64,000 bases of DNA from Candidatus Oscillochloris fontis (GTDB lineage: Bacteria > Chloroflexota > Chloroflexia > Chloroflexales > Chloroflexaceae). Positions 34,691 through 43,700 of the stretch are shown here, piece by piece (the first letter of the stretch is position 1; the number at the start of each line of letters is the position of its first letter). The position numbers were made by a program, and so were the translations under genes. The stretch covers positions 88,968-152,967 of the forward strand of contig NZ_RYFD01000004.1 in the NCBI RefSeq assembly GCF_004138135.1. The letters run 5' to 3'. The notes under the pieces were generated by a model. It had not been told where the DNA came from and made no database searches. It saw only the letters and a list, made by a program, of their open reading frames with translations.

Positions 34691-35377
34691 CTACCCCACC
34701 AACAACTTCTTCACACCTACTCCCAACAAGATCAGCCCGACCACCCCGAAGATCAACCCGAAGAAGGGCAGGAAGCGTGCGGTGCTGCGCTGGTTCTCAA
34801 TATATTCGGCCTGGCTGCCACCAAAGACCCGTTCTGCATGAATCGTGTTACCCTCGCGGCCATCCTGAATCGTCCCGATTACCAGCAATGGCCCACCCGC
34901 CACGAGGCCAGTGTAGCGCTTGGTACCCTCACCCTTGAGGCCGTTCCAGTAGAGCGTAGTACCCTCCTGCCACTTCTCATGATAACGGCTGATGCGGTAG
35001 TCAGCATTACTTATCGCCACTACCCCGCCATCGAGATCGAGCAACAACGGCGGCGTCACGCGCTCATCCTCGCGCCAATCATCATCCCCGTCACTATCCC
35101 GTCCGTGGTACTCTTCACGCACATAGGCCACAAAGGTGCGGAACGTGGCAGGATTGCGGCGACTCACCACTGCCTCGATCAACACCGGGCTTCCCGGCGC
35201 GGCCCGTTCCACCGCCTGGCGTGTCATTGGAGCCAGCGCTGCCACCCGTTCTGCCTCGTTCTGCGCATCGCGGGAGAGAAAGAAGCCCGTAAATATCCCC
35301 ACCCCCACGAAGATGAGACCCATAATGCTCAACATCAATGTCTGGAACAGGCGACCAGAAAAGCGTAAGAGTTCCAT
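34691..35377 (-). CDS. Membrane protein with N- and C-terminal TM segments
   Basis: A 228-residue protein. One transmembrane helix lies near the N-terminus (LMLSIMGLIFVGVGIFTGFFL) and another at the very C-terminus (PFFGLIFGVVGLILLGVGVKK). A beta-rich domain of about 150 residues (GSPVLIEAVVSRRNPATFRTF, GVVAISNADYRI) lies between them, probably outside the cytoplasm. The layout resembles bacterial GIDE-domain proteins, which I cannot confirm from the sequence. It is 25 bases upstream of glcF and probably cotranscribed. Confidence 0.6.
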   Translation of the reverse strand: MELLRFSGRLFQTLMLSIMGLIFVGVGIFTGFFLSRDAQNEAERVAALAPMTRQAVERAAPGSPVLIEAVVSRRNPATFRTFVAYVREEYHGRDSDGDDDWREDERVTPPLLLDLDGGVVAISNADYRISRYHEKWQEGTTLYWNGLKGEGTKRYTGLVAGGPLLVIGTIQDGREGNTIHAERVFGGSQAEYIENQRSTARFLPFFGLIFGVVGLILLGVGVKKLLVG

Positions 35378-35439
35378 CAGTAGGTTCCTTCCATTTGCCG
35401 AAGGCGCGGTGATCCTGTACGCTTAACAGTAGCATATCA

Positions 35440-35493
35440 GTAGGGGCGAAGCATCGCCCGCTGCTATATGGAGGGCGATGCTTTGCCCCTACT
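35440..35493. repeat. Short copy of the GTAGGGGCGAAGCATCGCC inverted repeat
   Basis: Only about 54 bases long; the centre is reduced to GCTGCTATATGGA. It includes an in-frame ATG (35478) that would lengthen the following gene, but that ATG is inside the repeat and is unlikely to be the start. Confidence 0.8.
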
Positions 35494-35510
35494 ACCAGAA
35501 AGGGATCTGC

Positions 35511-36278
35511 GTGAACTGGTTCTATGCTGAAGATATTCTGGCGTGGTTGGGCAATGATCCCAATCGCACCTATGTACCGATTGCCGAGTTGTGCGAGGCG
35601 CTGGGCATGGGCGCCGTGCGTGAAGAACGCCGTCTGCGTGGCCATGCGGTGCTCTCCGCCGGCGCACGCCGCTTGCCCGTGGAGACCGAGACGGGTGATG
35701 TGGTGATGCTCTGTCTGCGCGTGGAGTTGTTGCCACTTTGGCTCGTAACGCTTGATGCTGGGCAGGTGGTTGATCCCGCTGGGCGCGCGCGCCTCGAACT
35801 CTTCCAGCGTGAGGCAGCCTCTATTCTCTGGCAAACCGCCCGCCCGCAGGGCTTTGATAGTGGCGATCTCTTGCTGCCCACCCGCCACCAACAGGGGCCA
35901 GCCGAACAAGCCTATGTTGGCAGTATGGCCATGGCGACGCTGGCGCGCCAGCAGATGTTGATCGAGCGCCAGTTGGATGGTGTCGGATCTGATGCTGCTG
36001 CTGATGATCAGGGCAACGACCCCTGGGCGCGCCAATCTTCGAGCCTCGACGACCCCGCTGCGGCACGTCTGGCCCAGACGGTGCGCCGGGTAGCGCAGTC
36101 GCTTGCCGAACGCACACGCCGCAATGAGTACTTCGGTGTCTTTAGTGGTCTCTACCGCAACTTTAGCATCTCTTCATACCGCCGCATGCCCAGTGGTCGT
36201 CTCTACGAGGCGTTGGAGTGGCTTGAACGCTGGTATGGTGATATGATCGGCGAACCGGAACCGCCACCCGATATCTAA
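35511..36278 (+). CDS. P22 antirepressor N-terminal domain protein
   Basis: About 255 residues. The first 110 residues (WFYAEDILAWLGNDPNRTYV, PIAELCEALGMGAVREERRL and a hydrophobic stretch LRVELLPLWLVTLDA) match the P22_AR_N domain of phage antirepressors. The C-terminal 90 residues (RVAQSLAERTRRNEYFGVF, YRRMPSGRLYEALEWLERWY) resemble the C-terminal regions of Rha/ORF6C-type proteins. The GTG start at 35511 has an AAAGGGA site 6 bases upstream. No phage genes are nearby, so it is a domesticated or orphan member rather than part of a visible prophage. The stop is 4 bases before the methyltransferase gene, which suggests cotranscription. Confidence 0.8.
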   Translation: MNWFYAEDILAWLGNDPNRTYVPIAELCEALGMGAVREERRLRGHAVLSAGARRLPVETETGDVVMLCLRVELLPLWLVTLDAGQVVDPAGRARLELFQREAASILWQTARPQGFDSGDLLLPTRHQQGPAEQAYVGSMAMATLARQQMLIERQLDGVGSDAAADDQGNDPWARQSSSLDDPAAARLAQTVRRVAQSLAERTRRNEYFGVFSGLYRNFSISSYRRMPSGRLYEALEWLERWYGDMIGEPEPPPDI

Positions 36279-36282
36279 TTGT

Positions 36283-37272
36283 ATGCAACTTCCACCCGCA
36301 CTCCAGCTCGCCATTCAAACCAGCCTCCACGGCACCCCCCAAGCCGACCTGCACGCAGCGGCGGCGGTGCTCTCCCAACGTTACCGCGCTGGTCACGGCG
36401 CGGCGGACGGGCCGCCCGGCGGGCGTTATGTGGCCGCGCCACTGGCGGCGCTGGCCTACGCTGCCTACCGTATGCCCGCCACCTACGCGGCGGTTGCGGC
36501 GGCGCTGGCCGCGCTGGCCGCCCGTCTGCCCGTGTGGCACCCGCGTAGCCTGCTCGATGTCGGCGCGGGGCTAGGCGCGGCACTCTGGGCCAGCGCCACC
36601 ACCTGGGAGGATCTCGACCACGCCGACATGATCGAGTCTGCCCCCGCCATGCTGAACCTCGGTCGCCAATTGGCGGTGCGCAGCCCGCACCCGGCGGTCA
36701 GCGCGGCACACTGGCAACCCACCGATCTGCTGGGGGCGTGGCGCAGCCCGCCCCATGATCTCGTCACCGCGACCTATGTGCTGGGGGAACTGCCCGCTGC
36801 CGGGCGCACGCGCCTAATCACCCAACTCTGGGAACAGAGCAGCCACGCGCTGCTGCTGGTCGAACCGGGCACTCCGCAGGGCTGGGCGATCATCCGGGCG
36901 GCGCGCGAGCAGTTGCGGGCGGCTGGAGCCTATGTGGTGGCCCCGTGCCCGCACCAGGAGGCGTGCCCCCTCCCGGCGGATGACTGGTGCCACTTTGCGC
37001 AGCGCGTGGCGCGCACAAAGCTTCAGCGCAGTGTCAAGGGGGTCGAATTGGCCTATGAGGATGAGAAATTCGCCTATATCGCCGTGGCGCGCAGCCCCGC
37101 GACGCCGATCAGTGCGCGGCTGCTGCGCCACCCCCGCGTGCGCTCCGGGCATATCGAGTTGCGCCTGTGTACCCCCAGCGGCCTGCGCGATACCATCGTC
37201 ACCCGTAGTGCCCGCGAGCAATGGCGCGAGGCACGCGGGGCCAGTTGGGGCGATGTGATTGTCGGCGGGTGA
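36283..37272 (+). CDS. Rsm22/METTL17-family ribosomal small subunit methyltransferase-like protein
   Basis: A 329-residue protein. SAM-binding motif I is LLDVGAGLGAALWA near 90-103, with the acidic residue of motif II in MIESAPAML. TYVLGELPAAGRTRLI is the family's motif IV region. The later PCPHQEACPLPADDWCHF (C222, C228, C236) is the conserved cysteine cluster of Rsm22/METTL17 proteins, which are linked to small-subunit ribosome assembly and bind an iron-sulfur cluster. Bacterial members are of unproven activity. The protein is unusually Ala-rich, with high GC at the start (ALAALAARLP). It directly follows the antirepressor-like gene. Confidence 0.85.
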   Translation: MQLPPALQLAIQTSLHGTPQADLHAAAAVLSQRYRAGHGAADGPPGGRYVAAPLAALAYAAYRMPATYAAVAAALAALAARLPVWHPRSLLDVGAGLGAALWASATTWEDLDHADMIESAPAMLNLGRQLAVRSPHPAVSAAHWQPTDLLGAWRSPPHDLVTATYVLGELPAAGRTRLITQLWEQSSHALLLVEPGTPQGWAIIRAAREQLRAAGAYVVAPCPHQEACPLPADDWCHFAQRVARTKLQRSVKGVELAYEDEKFAYIAVARSPATPISARLLRHPRVRSGHIELRLCTPSGLRDTIVTRSAREQWREARGASWGDVIVGG

Positions 37273-37314
37273 CGTGGTTGCATCCCTTTCATACGCCTGT
37301 TATAGTGGGGTACG

Positions 37315-37815
37315 ATGAACCAACTGGCTCATAACCTACGCGAGGCCGCGCTTACACTGACCTACCAGAGCCTCATCCTTACCCGTGAAGGGCTGCGCTG
37401 GATGGCGCGTCCCATCGGCTTTGGGGTGCGGGCGCTGGTGCTGCGCGAAGATCGCATCTTACTGGTACGCCACCGTAGTGGGGCCACGCCCTGGAGTCTG
37501 CCGGGGGGCGCGGTGGGCCACGCTGAGGATCTGGCGACCGCTGCGCTGCGCGAGGTGCGCGAGGAGGGCGGTTGTACGGCGCAGATCACGCACCTGCTCG
37601 GCCTCTATTTCAACTACTCCAACCACTTTAGCAACCATATCGGCGTCTTTGTCTGCACAACCCAGGATGTCGCCCATCCTCCCGTTGGCGATCTGGAGAT
37701 CATTGACGCCCGCTTCTTTCTGCCCCAAGATATTCCCGCCACCACCGATCCTGGCTCACGCCGCCGGATTGCTGAATTTCACCAGGGCTTGGCCGGTCTT
37801 TCGCGCTCTTGGTAG
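37315..37815 (+). CDS. Nudix hydrolase
   Basis: A 166-residue protein with a complete Nudix box (GGAVGHAEDLATAALREVREEGG). The N-terminal 40 residues are helical (LAHNLREAALTLTYQSLILT). Nudix enzymes cleave nucleoside diphosphates linked to another moiety, and the substrate is not predictable here. It is followed 9 bases later by a second Nudix gene. The ATG at 37315 follows a TATAGTGGGG stretch; no strong ribosome site is seen. Confidence 0.85.
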   Translation: MNQLAHNLREAALTLTYQSLILTREGLRWMARPIGFGVRALVLREDRILLVRHRSGATPWSLPGGAVGHAEDLATAALREVREEGGCTAQITHLLGLYFNYSNHFSNHIGVFVCTTQDVAHPPVGDLEIIDARFFLPQDIPATTDPGSRRRIAEFHQGLAGLSRSW

Positions 37816-37824
37816 GAGGTTCGT

Positions 37825-38313
37825 ATGCCCTATACCCCGATCATCGCCACGCTCGGCTATGTCCTCGCCCCTGATGGCCAGCGTGTGTTGATGATCCATC
37901 GTAATGCGCGCCCCAACGATCAGCATCTGGGCAAGTATAATGGCCTGGGTGGCAAGGTTGAACCCGATGAGGATGTGGTCAGTGGGATGCGGCGGGAGTT
38001 GCGTGAAGAGGCGCAGATTGAGGCAACCCAACTGATGCTGCGCGGTACGGTGAGTTGGCCGGGGTTCGGGAAAGAGGGCGAGGATTGGCTCGGCTTTATC
38101 TTCGTCATCACCGCTTTTACCGGCACACCCCCGCCGCGCAACACCGAGGGCGATCTGGTCTGGGTACCCGTCACCCACCTACTCGATCTGCCACTCTGGC
38201 CGGGGGATCGCTACTTCTTGCCCCTGCTCTTCAGTCCTGATCCACGCCAGTTCCATGGGGTCATGCCCTATGCGGATGGCCAGCCGGTGCATTGGAGCTA
38301 TAGCTTGATCTAG
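37825..38313 (+). CDS. Nudix hydrolase, MutT/MTH1-like (probable 8-oxo-dGTP diphosphatase)
   Basis: A 162-residue protein. HLGKYNGLGGKVEPDEDVVS followed by GMRRELREEAQI is a Nudix box of the MTH1/YtkD style, which sanitises oxidised nucleotides such as 8-oxo-dGTP. The C-terminal VHWSYSLI resembles substrate-pocket ends of that group. A GGAGG ribosome site precedes the ATG. It probably shares a transcript with the upstream Nudix gene. Confidence 0.85.
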   Translation: MPYTPIIATLGYVLAPDGQRVLMIHRNARPNDQHLGKYNGLGGKVEPDEDVVSGMRRELREEAQIEATQLMLRGTVSWPGFGKEGEDWLGFIFVITAFTGTPPPRNTEGDLVWVPVTHLLDLPLWPGDRYFLPLLFSPDPRQFHGVMPYADGQPVHWSYSLI

Positions 38314-38438
38314 GCGTACACCGCAGCTCTTGGTTGACGCAAAGGTTTTGATGTAGAATTCTCTGGTGCTTTGCGCCTTGGGCAACCGTTCACAATGGGG
38401 GTAAACGGATTATCATTCCTACGCAAAACGACAGGTTA

Positions 38439-38506
38439 ACGCAAAGGCGCGAAGACGCAAAGGTTTTGTTGAAGGCTTTGCGCCTTGGCGTCTTGGCGTC
38501 AAAACC
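38439..38506. repeat. Inverted repeat of the ACGCAAAGG/CCTTGGCGTC family
   Basis: Imperfect arms 38439-38467 and 38475-38506 carry modules GCAAAGGCGCGAAGACGCAA and their complement. A degenerate half copy lies at about 38333-38377 and another complete member at 47785-47864. It precedes the small membrane protein gene and lies in the 213-base gap after the Nudix pair. Confidence 0.7.
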
Positions 38507-38526
38507 GGGATGCTAGGAGAACTGTT

Positions 38527-38964
38527 ATGGATTGGACGCTCGTTGCGATCTTCATCGTGGCCGGTCTAGTGCTGATCGTCTTTGTGCTGGTGATGCTCAA
38601 CCGCGCCTGGGGCAACTTCCCTAGCCGGGGGGGCGAGTTCTCTTCGCCCACCCTGCCACCCTCCCCGTCGCCGCTGGCCAGCGCCACCCTCCCCGATTCT
38701 GCGCCCGACGTTGGGCTGGTGCCGGTTATCCACCCCATGGTGCGCAATGCGGTGCTGAGTGCGCTTGAACGTGGCGGTAGCCCCTACTCGATCTACTTTG
38801 TCAAAGAGGGCGAGTCGGTCTATCTCGTCCCCACCCGTATTGCCGATCCTCAGCAGCGTGAGGTGCTGACCCGTATGTTCACCGCGCTGAATAGCGATGA
38901 TGACAGCACTAGTATCTCATTTGGTGATATTATCCGTGTGTTGCAGGAATTGGGCCGTCGCTAG
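38527..38964 (+). CDS. Small membrane-anchored protein upstream of serS
   Basis: A 145-residue protein of unknown function. One transmembrane helix at residues about 4-23 (TLVAIFIVAGLVLIVFVLVM) is followed by a Pro/Ser-rich linker and a soluble domain of about 80 residues (VIHPMVRNAVLSALERGGSP, SVYLVPTRIADPQQREVLTR). The chosen ATG 38527 has an AGGAGA site 6 bases upstream; an earlier in-frame start lies in a repeat. It is separated from serS by 15 bases and probably cotranscribed with it. Confidence 0.7.
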   Translation: MDWTLVAIFIVAGLVLIVFVLVMLNRAWGNFPSRGGEFSSPTLPPSPSPLASATLPDSAPDVGLVPVIHPMVRNAVLSALERGGSPYSIYFVKEGESVYLVPTRIADPQQREVLTRMFTALNSDDDSTSISFGDIIRVLQELGRR

Positions 38965-38979
38965 AGGAACGAATCCAAC

Positions 38980-40248
38980 ATGCTTGATATAAAGTTAATC
39001 CGTGAACAACCCGATCTCGTCCGCGCAGGGCTGCGCCGCCGTGGCGATAATCCGGCGCAGGTTGATGCAATTCTGGCGCTGGATGAGCGCCGCCGCGCCT
39101 TGATCAAGGAGGTGGAGGTGCTGAAGGCCGAGCGCAATGTGGTCTCGAAGGAGATCAGTAAGCTGCGCGATGCCATCGAGCGCGAGGCCAAGATCAGTGC
39201 GATGCGGGTGGTCGGGGATCGGATCGCTGATCTGGATCGCCAGATCTCCGCCGATGAAGCCGAGTTCAACCGCCTGTTGCTCTGGTTGCCCAACCTGCCC
39301 CACGCCGATGTCCCCGATGGCAGCACCGAGCATGACAATGTGGTGGTGCGTGTCGAAGGTGAACCGCGTCAGTTCGACTTTAGCCCCAAACCCCACTGGG
39401 AGCTGGGCGAAGCGTTGGGGATCATTGACTTTGAGCGCGGGGTGAAGCTCAGCGGCTCGCGCTTCTTCGTGCTCAAAGGGGCTGGCTCACGCCTGCAACG
39501 CGCCCTGATCACCTGGATGCTCGATCTGCACACCCAGCAGCACGGCTACAGCGAGATCACGCCACCCTACGTGGTCAAAGAAGAGGTGCTGGTGGGCACC
39601 GGCAACCTGCCGCGCTTCGGCGAGAACCTCTTCCGCATCGAGGGTGCCGATCTGACTCTCATCCCCACCGCCGAGGTGCCGGTCACCAACCTCTACCGCG
39701 ACGAAATCCTGGAGGCCAGCGATCTGCCGATCTTCCACGTCGCCTATACCCCCTGCTGGCGCAACGAGCAGATGAGCGCCGGCCGCGACGTGCGCGGCAT
39801 CAAGCGCGTCTACCAGTTCGATAAGGTCGAGATGGTCAAGTTCGTCACCCCGGAGACGAGTTACGCCGAATTGCTGACCCTCGTGGCGAATGCCGAGGAT
39901 GTCTGCAAGGCGCTCAAGATTCCCTATCGCCTGCTCAAGCTCTGCACGGCTGATCTCGGCACGGCCACGATGAAGTACGATCTAGAGATGTGGGCACCCG
40001 GCGTGGAGGAGTGGTTAGAAGTCAGTTCGTGTTCCAACTTCGAGGCGTACCAATCGCGGCGCGCCAACCTACGCTACCGCCCCAGCCCCGGCGCCAAGCC
40101 GGAATTCCTGCACACCCTGAACGGATCGGGCCTCGCGCTGCCCCGCGTGATGATCGCGATCATGGAGAACTACCAGCAACCCGACGGGACGATAGTGGTG
40201 CCGGAGGTGCTGCGGCCCTACATGGGGGGTGCCGAGGTGATCGGGTAG
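38980..40248 (+). CDS. serS: Seryl-tRNA synthetase
   Basis: Charges tRNA-Ser with serine. A complete 422-residue class II synthetase. The N-terminal coiled-coil arm covers about residues 30-100 ([20 protein letters not shown]). Motif 2 is [20 protein letters not shown] and motif 3 is [39 protein letters not shown] gives the typical core. The N-terminus [15 protein letters not shown] is the family start. Confidence 0.97.
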   Translation: MLDIKLIREQPDLVRAGLRRRGDNPAQVDAILALDERRRALIKEVEVLKAERNVVSKEISKLRDAIEREAKISAMRVVGDRIADLDRQISADEAEFNRLLLWLPNLPHADVPDGSTEHDNVVVRVEGEPRQFDFSPKPHWELGEALGIIDFERGVKLSGSRFFVLKGAGSRLQRALITWMLDLHTQQHGYSEITPPYVVKEEVLVGTGNLPRFGENLFRIEGADLTLIPTAEVPVTNLYRDEILEASDLPIFHVAYTPCWRNEQMSAGRDVRGIKRVYQFDKVEMVKFVTPETSYAELLTLVANAEDVCKALKIPYRLLKLCTADLGTATMKYDLEMWAPGVEEWLEVSSCSNFEAYQSRRANLRYRPSPGAKPEFLHTLNGSGLALPRVMIAIMENYQQPDGTIVVPEVLRPYMGGAEVIG

Positions 40249-40292
40249 TTATGTATCCGCAGATTACGCAGATGCTCCCATGATTATGATTG

Positions 40293-40363
40293 TCCGCAGA
40301 TTACGCAGATTACGCAGATTATTTTTTTTCTTAAAAATCTGCGTAATCTGCGTAATCTGCGGA
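40293..40363. repeat. 28-bp perfect inverted repeat, CGCAGATTA family
   Basis: The arms 40293-40320 and 40336-40363 are made of tandem GCAGATTAC modules and their complement around a T-rich centre (ATTTTTTTTCTTAAA). It lies between serS and the next gene and could act as a terminator because a T-run is included. A second copy at 40691-40751 and a half copy at about 46902-46932 are nearly identical in sequence. Confidence 0.85.
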
Positions 40364-40385
40364 TAAATAACCGGAGCGACCCGCC

Positions 40386-40673
40386 ATGCCCACCGAATGC
40401 CCCATCTGTAGCCAGTTGAAGGACGAAGAGTACGCCTACCAGAAGTACGGCTGGCCAGAGAACGATACATCCCTACCCGACGCGGTAGGCCAACTCCAAC
40501 TCGTGCGTGACATGCAACCCCACGGCAGCCGCATACTGAGCCTCCAGCAATGCCCGCTCTGCGGCACGTACTACCTCTACCGCACCGACTACGAGTACCT
40601 AACGAATGGCAGCGAGGATGAACAGTTCCTCACCCGGCTCACCCCGGAGCAAGCGGCGGGGTATGTGGTGTGA
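40386..40673 (+). CDS. Small zinc-ribbon-like protein
   Basis: A 95-residue protein of unknown function. Two CxxC pairs (ECPICS near 4-9 and CPLCGTYYLYRTDYEYL near 57) probably bind one zinc ion. The end is acidic (NGSEDEQFLTRLTPEQAA). It is flanked on both sides by copies of the CGCAGATTA repeat. Proteins of this pattern are common hypothetical proteins in bacteria; a DNA-, RNA- or protein-binding role is only a guess. Confidence 0.7.
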   Translation: MPTECPICSQLKDEEYAYQKYGWPENDTSLPDAVGQLQLVRDMQPHGSRILSLQQCPLCGTYYLYRTDYEYLTNGSEDEQFLTRLTPEQAAGYVV

Positions 40674-40690
40674 CCCCATGATGATGATTA

Positions 40691-40751
40691 TCCGCAGATT
40701 ACGCAGATTACGCAGATTATTTTTTTCTTAAAAATCTGCGTAATCTGCGGA
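40691..40751. repeat. Second CGCAGATTA-family inverted repeat
   Basis: The left side 40691-40718 is identical to the left arm at 40293-40320. The right side is one module shorter (40733-40751). The centre is again T-rich. The element lies 20 bases before the start codon of the DGR target gene and so falls in its leader. Confidence 0.85.
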
Positions 40752-40770
40752 CAACTACCAGGATGAACCT

Positions 40771-43700
40771 ATGCGCCACTTCGCGGTTATCTTCCTGCTC
40801 GCGCTGGCCGTGCTGATTCCGATCTCTTCCGGGTGGCCCCAGCCTACCCACGCCCAGACACCCCCACCCGCCCTTAGCCCCACACCCGTGGCCACACCGA
40901 CGCCCACCCCCGGTGTGGCCGAACTCGCCGGGGTGCAGAGCCAGATGGATTGGCTGCGCCAGGTGTGGGATGCCTATGGCTGGTGGAGCCTGGGTATTGT
41001 CGTGCTGATTGGGGTGGTGCTGGTGGTGCGGGCGTTTGGCACCGGGATACTGACGGGTGTCGAGAAGCAGGGCGAGAAGGTTGTTGAGTTCTTGGTTGTT
41101 CAGGTCGGGCGAATAACTGCACCCGGCAGGCTGAATCCCGCGCTGAAACGCTATCTCGAATCGTTGCAACAGACGTATGGCCGCTTGCCGCAAGTGGGTG
41201 TGCATACCGAGCAGGTGATACTCGATATCGACTCGGTCTATATTCCGCTACAGGTGGTGGATCGCACCGATGCCGAACGCTACTACCAACGCATGCGCGG
41301 CACCCTCGATCCTGATGCCGCCCGTGAGGGGTATCGCACGCGGGCGATCTTTACGCCGCTGAGTGATCCCGATCTGTTGCGTGCGGCGAAACAGCCATCA
41401 CCGCCTCAAATGAAGTTGCCGGATGGGAAACTCGTTACTCTGCCCAGACCGCCTATGCGCGGTGATGACGATGCAGAACGCGAAGCAGCACCCCGCACCT
41501 TCTCCAACCTCCTGCTGATTGGTGATGCTGGTAGTGGCAAAACCACCACCCTGCGCTATGCGGCGTTGCGTTGTGCCCAGGCGTATGTGGATGGCAATGC
41601 GCGTGCTTTGCGCAAGGATCTCGATCTGCTTGTTCGCCGCCCGCTCTTCCCGATCTATGTGCGCTTGAGCCAATTTGCCCTTGCGTTACCCAACGACATC
41701 AAAGATCTTGATCTGGAAAAGCGGGACGATTTTTGTGGTGCGTCGCCGACACTCTTCCTCAAATGGCTCGATACCCATGTGGAGAAATTAGGCACTGTGC
41801 CCCTCTCGAATCTGATCAAGGCCAAATCGGCATGCCTCATCCTACTTGATGGCCTTGATGAAGCCGGGCAGGAGCAGCACCGCGCCTATATCACCGCACT
41901 CATCACCGCGCTGGTGCAGCAATACCCGCAGCATCGCTATGTGGTCTCGAGTCGCCCGGCGGGCTATGGCGGGCGGGCACATCTGCCCGATTTTGTCGAG
42001 ACGCACCTGAGTCCGTTGGATGGTGACGGTATCCGTGACCTGATCCGCAAGTGGTATGCCGCTGTTGATCAACGTCGCAATCGTGATGCGGGATTATCGC
42101 AAGGAACGACCCTGAGCGAGAAGGCCGAAGAACTCTGGCAGATTATCCAGCGCAATTCGCGCCTCTTCGAGATGGCCTCCAACCCGTTGCTGGCAACCGC
42201 AATGGCGCTCTTGCAGTTCAATAATGTCAAACTGCCCGACCAACGCGCCAAGTTGTATGAGAAACTGGTCGAGTTGCTGCTCGATCTCTGGCGCAAGAAT
42301 AAGGACAAGGATCTGTTGCAGTTGAGTAGCGCCAAGTTGGCCGAGGAACGGCGGCGCATTCATTACCTCGCCCTGCGCATGCAACAACGCTCTGGCCAGG
42401 TGCGCGACGTGAGCCTCATCCAAGCCCAAGAATGGCTCCGTCCCTACTATATACGGTACTTGAAGATGGATCATGATGCCGCCGATCAGAAGGTGGCGAA
42501 TCTGCTCGCATCACTGGCACTCGATAGCGGCATGCTGCAACAGCGCGACGACATCTATAGCTTCACCCACTACACCTTCCAAGAGTATCTGGCCGCATGT
42601 GGTTTGGAAGGGTTGGATACGGAACAAGATCCCTTAGCCAGTGTGGACTTCCTGGTTGCGCGTGCCCAGGAGCAGGGCTGGCGTGAGGTGATCCTGCTCG
42701 CTGCTGGCTACTGGTCGAATAGTGGTTCGGAGCAGATGGTGATCAAGGCACAGCGGCTCATCCAGCGCCTGCTTGATGCCCAAGATGATGCCTGTACCTT
42801 CCTGGCGGCTGATGCGCTGGCCGATATTGGTTCGGGTGAAGATCTTAAGGAATTGACCGATTTTCCCCAGTTGTACCAGACAGTCGTTACGCGCTTGCCA
42901 CACATCGCCTTCTCTCCCACCACCCACCCCGACCCCGTCCTCCGCAACCGCGCCGCGACCATGCTCGACCGCCTCGCCGCCGATACCGAGCGCCCCGGCC
43001 TCGTGCTGACCCGGCCTGACTATTGGGCTACCCCTATCGCACCGGGGACGTTCAGCATGGGCGATGATAACAGCAAGAATGATCGTGAGAAACCGCAGTT
43101 TGACTACACCATCTCGCGCCCCTACGCCCTCGCCCGCTTCCCGGTCACCAACCGCCAATACCTGGAATTTCTTGAAGCCCTGGCCGGGCGCGGCGCACCT
43201 GCGGCGGTGGCAGCGGCGCGCCAACTCCAAGCACTGATGGCCCAGCACCAGCAGCGTGGCGAGGAGTTTCGCCCGCGCTCCTGGCCGGGTAGCCGCTACC
43301 GCCCCGGCGAGGGCAACCACCCGGTGGTGAATGTAACATGGTACGCGGCGAGTGCCTTTGCCTGGTGGGCCGATGCCTACCTGCGCGGCTGTGGCGTTCT
43401 GGCCGAGGGTGAAGCGATCCGCCTGCCCACCGAGGCCGAGTGGGAACGCGCCGCCGCCTACCCGCCCAGGCTGCCCCAGGGCAACAGCCGCGCTGGGCGG
43501 CGCACCTACCCCTGGGGCGCGGATTTGACAACCGACGCGCTTCAGGCGAATATTGATGTGAGTAAGATTGGTGGAACCTCGGTGGTCGGCATCTTCCCGC
43601 ATGGTGTGGCGGCCTGTGGTGCCGAGGAGATGGCGGGCAACGTTTGGGAGTGGTGTAGCACACCCCCGTTGAAGTATCCCTTTGCGGGCGAGGTGCATGC

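Noticed and set aside
35478..35510. ATG start of the antirepressor-like gene at 35478
   Set aside because: It lies inside a palindromic repeat and lacks a ribosome site. GTG 35511 has a good site and gives the domain start.
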